Origin: Ceriagrion tenellum
Taxonomy: Eukaryota > Arthropoda > Insecta > Odonata > Coenagrionidae
NCBI GenBank assembly: GCA_963169105.1
Contig: OY720639.1
Coordinates: forward strand, 53,549,848-53,613,847
DNA: 64,000 nt
Direction of reading: 5' to 3'
Shown here: positions 56,600 through 64,000 of the stretch, in pieces
Layout of the letters: every line of letters begins with the position of its first letter
Numbering within the stretch: the first letter of the stretch is position 1
Translations under genes and position numbers: made by a program
Notes under the pieces: generated by a model
The model's database searches: none
What the model was told of the DNA's origin: nothing
The model's input: the letters and a program-made list of their open reading frames with translations, nothing else

Positions 56600-57045
56600 A
56601 TATACTACGATATCTCAAATCAAGGGAATATTTAAAGGAAACAGGCTGCAGTGGAGACAGGTTTAAAATGTTGTTTTTCCCTCACTCGATAAGAGACCAT
56701 AAAGGCCTCTAATGAGAATTAGAGGTAACTTAGTCACCTTGTGTGTGTTAGAGTTAGTGTTCTTGATAAGTTAATTTTCTCCCTAATGCTTGTTTCTTAA
56801 TCAGTATCGTAGCATTAACATCAAGTTTCCCATGATTCCAGCATGACTGTTGAATCACTATTGTTTATGTAGTCGAAAAATAGATTAACTCAAATAGTGT
56901 CTATAGTATAGTCAGAATACGTAGAGATGTAGTATATACATGTTGGAGAAATTTACAAGTACATTGTAGTGTATTTTGGTGACAACTCACCCCCTTCCAA
57001 TCTACCTTTAGGTGGCTTGCAGGGAAATATGTCGATGTAGATGAA
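56600..57045 (+). mobile_element. LINE-A 3' end relic
   Basis: The coding end reads a degenerate ..REYLKETGCSGDRFKMLFFP and HSIRDHKG (about 56625-56706), matching TDRFKMSFFPRTIREN of LINE-A1. About 250 bp of 3' UTR follows, then TCACCCCCTTCCAATCTACC, GGTGGCTTGCAGGG and GTCGATGTAGATG. The 5' side of the hairpin is eroded. Confidence 0.65.
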
Positions 57046-57476
57046 ACAATAGGATGCCCAAGGTAGTCTATTTGACCACTTTCGATCTTATTTTTTCTCG
57101 TATCCACATGTCTCATTAGAGAAAAATCATTTCATTTCTTGAATTTTATTTCTTTATCATGTACTTCCAATAAACGAAGTCGCAACGAAGAAACGAAAGG
57201 CAGACTTCCAACTCATGACCGTCAAGACAGAACGAAGAAACTGGTGACCTTAATTCTTCATCCTTACTCAATTTTTTTGGGATTATTTGCTCAATATATC
57301 TATTGTTTTAAAAGTTATTTTTTAAGTTCTAGACTTTACTGTTTATGTTAACACCAGACGTAACATTGAATTTTTTTATATTTAACATTTAATAATACTA
57401 ACACTAGTAATACATCATGGGAGCTTTGTTACTAGCGGAGTGGTTACCGAAAATCAGGCGGCGCACAAACGTCCCG

Positions 57477-57558
57477 ACACCTAAACGGTCTGCACCCAAA
57501 CGGCCCTTCACCAAAACAGCTTGCGCCCAGACGACCGCGCCTAAACGGCTGCGCCGAC
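57477..57558 (+). repeat. Minisatellite of about 15-bp units
   Basis: About five imperfect units on the pattern CACCYAAACGGYYTG / CGCCTAAACGGCTG. In the plus frame they read as a PKR.A-type five-residue repeat and in the minus frame as RLGA-type repeats. Surrounding frames have no other signature, so this is treated as non-coding tandem DNA. Confidence 0.6.
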
Positions 57559-58095
57559 ATGTCATCGACCCGTTTATAATAGGGGTCGAGCCTTTGTTGT
57601 TGAGGACCGTAAAAATGAATAAACGGTGCAATAACAATGACTTGGGTTTAAAAACAAAAAAAAACTTGATACTATCTTTTCAACATTACAGGGAAAGTTT
57701 TAAGGTGACTTTCTTACGGCTACCATTTACTTCAGCATGGTAGATAATTTAGCTTTCCTGCTGGGGTGACACTCATTTAAAGTGGGACATACCTACATAT
57801 ACCCTTTTATGACATTAAATCAGCGCTTGTATTATATCCCTTCTATGTTCTACAATCATCTTTAAGTCCGTATGTCTTTAAGACTTTATGTCACAGTTTC
57901 TACTATATCAATGTATCGTCTGATATAATATTATGCGGATCCTCCACTTGACTTATACTTGGTGTCTTCTTCGTCTAGAACAAAATTGTGAGATCCTTAT
58001 GCAAGCAACAGCCAAAAGCTCAACTTCAACTGAGCTGTGTATCAATGTATATTTATCTTGTGATCTTTGGCTTAGAGATTATTCCATTTTCACCT

Positions 58096-58143
58096 GCATT
58101 TAAGTTGACCTCACTCCCTCCGGTGTGAGGTCAACTTAAATGC
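58096..58143. repeat. Perfect 19-bp hairpin
   Basis: GCATTTAAGTTGACCTCAC (58096-58114) pairs exactly with 58125-58143 across a 10-base loop. CCATTTT/AAAATGG extends the symmetry beyond a small bulge. Probably a short foldback element. Confidence 0.8.
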
Positions 58144-58531
58144 GAAAAATGGCCGCAATTCTGGAGTCAATATACCTATTTATATTCCCCGATCTTCGAG
58201 CTCCACAAGCATTTATGCTCCCCATATACTTCCAGAAATCTGAAGAGGCAGAGAGATACTCGCCAACTTCTTCAAACTCCCGGTCTCTCCCTAATAGCAA
58301 TGGTTGCGGCTAACTGCTCTTCACTGCGATGAAAAGTAGAAGTCCTCCTACTTTGATAATAACTCGAGTTCAGGGTCGATTACATTCAACCTAGTCCTCT
58401 ATCGACTCTTGCTCGCATTGCAGTTCGCATTCAGGCGTACGAGTTAAGATTAACAGTCGACTTTCATAGCAGTGGACTGCTACGCGAAAACTAGAGATGA
58501 ATTAGTGAGATAACTAGTGACTTCACGACCG

Positions 58532-58710
58532 GTGATTTTGTCACAGCGACCACATCGTCACGACCCGGTACTGTGACAAGGTCCCGGGAATCACATCCCC
58601 AGGAAAACACAGTTCTGTATTCCTCCACTTCAAGCCGGTGGAGTTTTTTTCACTACTGCAGTTCCAGAGCTGTGTGGTCTTGGGGTGCTCTGGACGAGTG
58701 ACAAAATCAC
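58532..58710. repeat. 13-bp inverted repeat around a TGTGAC-rich region
   Basis: GTGATTTTGTCAC (58532-58544) matches GTGACAAAATCAC (58698-58710) inverted. The spacer and flanks repeat TGTGACA, GTCACGACC and CCAGAGCTGTG. Could be a decayed MITE or a regulatory cluster. Confidence 0.4.
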
Positions 58711-58879
58711 AGTCCTACAGTGCAATCACTCCCCAGCGGCTCCGTGCCTGTGACACGCCGGGGCAGAGTGATTTTCCCATTCGAGAGCTGTATCGACATC
58801 AGAATTCTCCAAGTCATTGCTCCGGAACGAGGTGTACTTTCAAAGATAGCAGTAAGCGAATGATATTTACTTTTATTGT

Positions 58880-59350
58880 TTCATGATACGAGGAAAAACT
58901 GGGCGAAACGATCATTTAATGATTAAAGGCTAGTGAAAGGCTCAAATAAAACACAGAAAGCATTGGAAAAAAATATAAACTGAGACTGCATCTCTATCAG
59001 ACATTGCTTAAACAAAGGATCTGGAGTTACATATGAATAGTTGTGACCTTGCTCTATAAATGGCATATGAGATTTAACATCCGTTTTCCAAAAGAAGGTG
59101 GTTGCTTGAAGATGTAGCGCTGGCCAAAATATTTTAGTTTGAAAATTTTCCCTGATGGGTAACTTCTCATGGATAGGATTACCACGTCCTTACTTCCAAA
59201 GACAAAGGACGTCATTGTAACAAAGTCATCTAATCAACGTCTAAAGCTACGACTTTAGGCAGATACCAGAGACCCAGAGGGTTCATTACATAACTACTCA
59301 AACTAAAGTTACAGAGGCTTTCGGCATCGCTGCCAATAATACTAAGTAAT
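58880..59350. other. No recognisable feature
   Basis: AT-rich, motif-free. Confidence 0.35.
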
Positions 59351-59354
59351 GAAA

Positions 59355-59540
59355 GCCATCCACATTTACATCTACGAAATAATATCTAAGTCACCACTAG
59401 GGAGAGTGGCTCGGGGTGATTCTACATCAGGCATGCAGCACTCATCCCCGTTCAAATCCGATCCTCGCGCGATCACCCGTCCACTAGCCACCCAGGCCAA
59501 AAGCAGTTGGGACAACTGTGCGCGGTCAGACAGAAACTAT
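59355..59540 (-). mobile_element. LINE-A2-type 3' end
   Basis: CATTTACATCTACGAAATA, then CACCACTAGGGAGAGTGGCTCG, TTCTACATCAGGCATGCAGC and GGCCAAAAGCAGTTGGGACA are the complement of the 47.75-47.94 kb 3' UTR. The outer stem is eroded. Confidence 0.65.
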
Positions 59541-60067
59541 GAAAACTATGAGAGGAAATATTTAACTCTTCCTCTATATCACCAGGCATACATTCTCTCA
59601 CATTTAAAATGCATATTTCTGTCTTTTAGCCATCAAATCTCCGACTTCGAAGATTCAATTTCAGACAGGTTGGCGTCTGTGTCCGACAAAAATGACGCGC
59701 CATCTATTGTTGAGAAGATATGGTCTCGAGAATACTTAGGAAGCACAATTCACAATAAAATGGAGGAAGGGTTCAGAAGAAATGTGTAATTTCAAGTCAA
59801 ACAGCAGCATCCTTGCCAAGTATCTTGCTAGGAGTATGCATAAAATTTCCAAATATTTTTAAAGCTTAAGTATAAAAATAATATTTCAAAAACCAAGGGA
59901 ATAGGTGAATGAACAGTGACAGGAAATTATATTTATATCAGTTTTTCGGTAAAAGTAAAAGTTTCTGGTTTATAATCAGGGTCAATGTCATGTGCCATCG
60001 ACTTCCCCAATGATCTGTCAATATGGATTCTCTTCCCCATTGTGAAGATTTATTACCTAATTACTGG

Positions 60068-60112
60068 CGGAATATGAATGCATCACACTAGGTGATGCAT
60101 TCATAATCCGCG
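60068..60112. repeat. 20-bp-arm hairpin
   Basis: GCGGAATATGAATGCATCAC pairs with GTGATGCATTCATAATCCGC (one mismatch) across five bases. Confidence 0.75.
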
Positions 60113-60114
60113 CA

Positions 60115-61019
60115 AAAACTTTTTTCAATTGAAAAATATTTTTAAGTTGAGACGCTAATTACAATTTAATTACAGCCGTGCTCAATCTTTTCCCAGTAAA
60201 TGGTCACATGTTAGTGATCATAATTAATGCGAGAGCAAAACATACTGCCCCATATCTAACTACAAGAGTTGGAACTGCTCCTGAACTTGCCTCTCGGAAT
60301 AAGTGTAGGATGTATGTAGTTTGTCTTCAAAACCTGTAACAAAATCACAGGTCCTTGAAGCTGAAACGAAAGCTGAAGCTGTCACGAAAAATTTGTCATA
60401 TTTCATTCCTAGAGTAAATCCACCTCATTAGAAGTCCGCGCTTACTTGTCACTGCCAAACGACTTTTTAAGCGTTGCTTCCACTGTAGAAAAAAATTTAC
60501 GCGTATAAAGACGCCTTTAATTACAATGCTGTGATCAGCACCTACTGTCCATTAAAAAAGTCGACTTGAGTTTAGGAAGCTGTATCTTCAATCAGGGTCC
60601 ACCAATTGTAATGAAATAAAATTCGTTTGGTAGAATGATTATTTATACGTTTATTGATGCATGTATATATTTTTTCCTATCCTTATCTGCACCTTTACGA
60701 TATTTATTTGAAAAAAGCCCAGTTTTCGGCGCTCAAAATCCGATAGCCCGACTTTACGTTATCGCCATTCTCTTAATATTTAAGACAGAGATAAGAAATT
60801 CCTACATAAGTTAGTTAAACATGTTTTTAACATAATAAAGGAAAAATATTGATTTTATATTGAATTTTACTCGAGCTGTAGTAGAAGTTAAAAACCTCGG
60901 CCAATTACGAAACTTACGATGCGATAGAGGTATGAGTTATTATACCGTTGTAACCGCAATGACGCCAGTATTGCAACTATGTATATTAAAATTAGTACAA
61001 TGGACTGGTATCCCCCCAC
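60115..61019. other. No recognisable gene
   Basis: AT-rich with a motif-free 64-codon plus frame at its end. Confidence 0.35.
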
Positions 61020-61440
61020 ATACCGCTCAGCGACAAGCAAGCTCGGTCGACTAGCATACTGAGCTGAGGAATCGAGCGTGAAAAGATAGGCGAATGGAGG
61101 GGCGGAAGAAACAGCATTCCTCTCCCCCAGCTCCGTAGCCTCCCCTCCGATCGGTTGGCTGGCCAAGGGCGGACGCAGCCGCCGTCGCATGGATTGCTTA
61201 CAGGTCCGCTCGCCAACGGGAGTGCTGAGCTGGGCAGGCGGTGGGGAGGGGGGGACTGGGGCGGGAGCGGAGCGAGTCAGCTCCCATTCGCCCCTCCTCC
61301 ATTGGGGTGGTAATCTTCGGCCGCCGAGACGAGAGATGCATCTGCGGTGCCACGGATCCCGATTCGTATCGTAGGAGACCGCGAAGCGGCATGTGATCTT
61401 CCAGCACCAATGACGTCCCCAAATACTACACTTCACCGGG
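61020..61440. other. GC-rich island
   Basis: CpG-rich. A 182-codon minus frame (61436-60888) and several plus frames overlap; none has a recognised domain, and the long frame has proline-rich low complexity. A CAG|GTATTT site occurs near 61471 on plus. A promoter-type CpG island is possible. Confidence 0.3.
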
Positions 61441-63601
61441 AGGAAAAAGCACCACCCCGCACAATGGGCTCAGGTATTTACCTTAACATTATCAAATTTA
61501 CCGCTATTGATTACGCGCGTGTTACGCTGTTCCAACGGCCTGTCAGAAGTGGATGCATCAGTACATGGGTGTAACCAGTATTTATGTTAGGGGGAAGGAC
61601 GGAACACCTGTCTGCAGCTGTAAATTTATGTTTGGGGGTAGGACATCGTCCTCACTGGTGGGTCATTCTGTATTTTTTTCGAATCTGTACCGATCGGTAG
61701 CTAATCGACGGCAAGGATTCCGTAACGACTGGGGTGCCGATACCGCCGGCGCCTTCTCGGGCGATTCTGAAGGCAGGTCGGGCGCCATTCCGAACGGTTT
61801 GTTAACTCCTCCCTATCGAAATACCCCTCCCTCCTATTTTTCAAATGCTGCCGAAGCTGAGGGTAACATGGTACATTTCCACCATTGGTGACGATAAAAT
61901 AAGCAAATTCCTAAAAAAAAAGTCTCCCTGTGCACTCGCGGTTGACAACAATAACAGTCAGCGATTTCGATAGGAGGGTAATTTTCAATTTTATGTGAAA
62001 TGAGTGCGTAACAATGAGTATTTGAGCTATAAAATAAGTGCTTTCGGGTTAAAGCATATAGCCAGTAGCTTTTGCCGGAGAGTGAAGTTATCCCAAGACA
62101 TGTTATGCGCTACGAAAATATAATAGTTTTGATCGCATCAATGCAGAAATAAACATAAAATTGCCAATTTTTCCAGTTTATTGAATGTGTATACGAGCAT
62201 ATTAACTCGTGTGATAGAGAGCAGACATTTTACCGCGTTATATATATTTCGTCTTTCTAGCCACAGAAGTGGCCATGGTTTCAAGTATGAACCTTATGAA
62301 GATGACGAGAATTATTTGTTGAAATTAATTGAACGGTATGATCATGAATATTGGAACTCCGTGCGTATACATATTCCATATTTATGGGTATGATTATGAA
62401 ATACTCGCGTAGGAGTTCTTTATTCGTGGGTAGGGTAATGATATTACTGCTCGCTCGCGCCTTGGAGCATTTATCAAATCATTTCGTGGAGCAAAGTTGA
62501 GCGTAAATTGAATTTGATGAGCAATATTTAAAAAAATATGGTGGGTGAAATTGAATTGGGGGGTCGATAAGCATATCCCTGAACTCTTTGCTTAGCTTTA
62601 AAGTTGTAGAACCTATAAAATTGTTGGTACAAATATGTATTAATTGCAGTTTGGAGCTCTACAATTTCACAGAAACTTGCTTTACTCCTTAACATCCCTT
62701 AAATCAGTTATTAGGCAGGTTGCTCCGCACAGGAGTGTTACTTTCAGTTTGCCAGCTAAATTTGTCGCTCGTTCGGGTTACTTTATCAGCAGTATTTACG
62801 TGTCAATGCGAATTTAATTAGGACACGGAGATAATTAAAAATCCAATGCCAAAGAAACTTGTTACTGTATATTTTAAGCTACGAAAATGGGGACTAAAAG
62901 GCAAAAAAAGCGTTGTCAATAAAAATAGACGTCATAACGGCACGATATCGCATATTTTTTTAAAATGATAAACTATTGTTGTGTGTATGTGAATTTTATA
63001 TCTTCTGAATAAACAAATTTGGGCCATATTTGAAAACTTTCAACTGGAGTCCATTTGAGAGTATATAGTGTCGCAGTATTTATAAGCATTCATCACGGAC
63101 CATTCTGTGGCGAGTTTAGAAAATACAATATTCCGGTAATCGAGTACGCAGGATAGCCGAAATGTTTTGTTCTCTAAGGTCTTGATAGCGCCAAATAGCA
63201 TAACAAAAGAAACAACAAACTGAAAAACTAACGTTATAAGTTTGACCTAAATCCTCGAAATAAGCTAATTATTATTAGACAATAACGGAGGTCAATATGA
63301 GGACAACTGAAGTGAAAATTATCTATTCCCAACGTTTTTCGCCCTTTCACCTCCCTTTCTGTACTTGACCGAGGAAGAGCTGGTAAGACTCTTGACTTTC
63401 CTCTCCTTTCGGTGTCTTCAGTGAAGACTCTTAACTCTCCCTAAACCCCTCCCTCCCTTCAAGACTCCATCTTTCCTCCCAGTACTTTTAATCTCCCCCC
63501 TTTTCGAATTTTTGTTGCCTGTTCCTCGGAAGACGTGACCCCCATCCTTCTCTCTGTCTCTGGAGATTCCGGAACCTTCCAACGTCCTAACAAATCATTT
63601 T
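61441..63601. other. No recognisable gene
   Basis: Includes a 112-codon plus frame at 61553-61891 without motif, AT-rich sequence, and a pyrimidine-rich run at 63330-63500. Confidence 0.35.
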
Positions 63602-64000
63602 TAAGGTGCTCTGGCTTGACTATGCAAATCAAGACTAATACTAGGCAATACAATTATTTATATTCGGTTTAAAATAATCCTACTTTAGCTGATGTAATGT
63701 GATACTATTGAAAACCAATGTGAGGATACAACATATGCGGATTTTACCACGAATATAATTTTAATGACAATATTTGTCATATAATAGGAGCCGACTGCAG
63801 CGCCACTCGCATAAAACTAACGTATTATGACCTCAATCGCGTCAGTAATTCGCCTATAACTTTAAAAGGATAGGTGGGAAGATACCTGTATTTTATATTT
63901 ATTCAGTTTCCGAGGAATTTTCGCTTCGTCAAAGCAGTTTTAATTCAAAGTTTGGATATGCTTTCTCGTTCAAATTCAAGTTTATGCATCGGAGCAATCT
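63602..64000 (+). repeat. Repeat R, copy 2 (runs off the window)
   Basis: Partner of 55153-55550; the shared core GAGCCGACTGCAGCGCCA is at 63788-63805. Confidence 0.7.

Noticed and set aside
60888..61436. 182-codon minus-strand open frame
   Set aside because: It spans a GC-rich island where stops are rare, has proline-rich low complexity and no recognised motif; plus-strand frames are open over the same region.
1..64000. CRISPR array, rRNA operon, prophage, bacterial operons, viral genes
   Set aside because: Regular spacer arrays, ribosome-binding-site-led gene strings, rRNA-like blocks and viral protein motifs are all absent; every recognised polymerase fragment is LINE type.

Overview
This window looks like repeat-dense intergenic or intronic DNA from a eukaryote, most likely an arthropod. 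The evidence is AT-rich sequence, decayed non-LTR retrotransposons (LINEs) in both orientations, tRNA-headed SINE-like units, short inverted-repeat transposons (MITEs) and scattered GC/CpG-rich patches. I see no bacterial gene organisation, CRISPR array, rRNA, intact tRNA gene or complete host protein gene. Nearly all long open frames are chance frames or lie inside decayed transposons. The species cannot be fixed from the sequence; an insect is my best guess.

Two LINE lineages dominate. LINE-A has a CR1/L2-like reverse-transcriptase C-terminus, a 3' UTR ending in a stem-loop and a GTAGAT-type tail. It is seen at about 17.9-18.6, 23.5, 37.3-38.1, 39.1-39.6, 41.1, 42.3, 47.1-47.9, 51.4-51.7, 56.6-57.0 and 59.4 kb, plus isolated 3' hairpins at 0.4, 2.6, 7.0, 16.8 and 19.8 kb. 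LINE-B/C has a different C-terminal domain (patterns LEAFEM, VRW, GKRGRG) and is seen at 2.1-2.6, 6.6-7.5, 13.2-13.7, 25.6-26.2, 32.6, 52.7 and 54.5-55.2 kb.

Three groups of non-autonomous DNA elements are visible. M1 is about 560 bp with TTAAGG-type termini and occurs six times (11.0, 17.0, 22.3, 26.4, 48.1, 52.9 kb). M2/M3 are about 200-230 bp with TTAA borders and TTACACGG-like termini (36.2, 37.1, 42.0 kb). The rest are foldbacks and hairpins (7.6, 12.0, 20.3, 21.8, 50.5, 58.1, 60.1 kb). Several insertions are nested and can be ordered: LINE-A inside M3 with a 7-bp target duplication, LINE-A inside LINE-B at 7 kb, and a MITE inside another repeat at 20.3 kb.

The best hints of host transcription are at 41.3-41.9 kb, with a TATA box, an initiator at +31 and a consensus 5' splice site (a candidate untranslated first exon on +), and at 44.3-45.5 kb, with a short minus-strand open frame ending at a CAG|GTGAGC donor. 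A third short coding-like fragment at 22.1 kb abuts an M1 insertion. All three are inferences without transcript support. The most informative features are the LINE-A 3' hairpin, where subfamilies differ by a compensated base pair, and a 172-bp inverted LINE-B duplication at 54.5-55.2 kb whose geometry fits twin priming.
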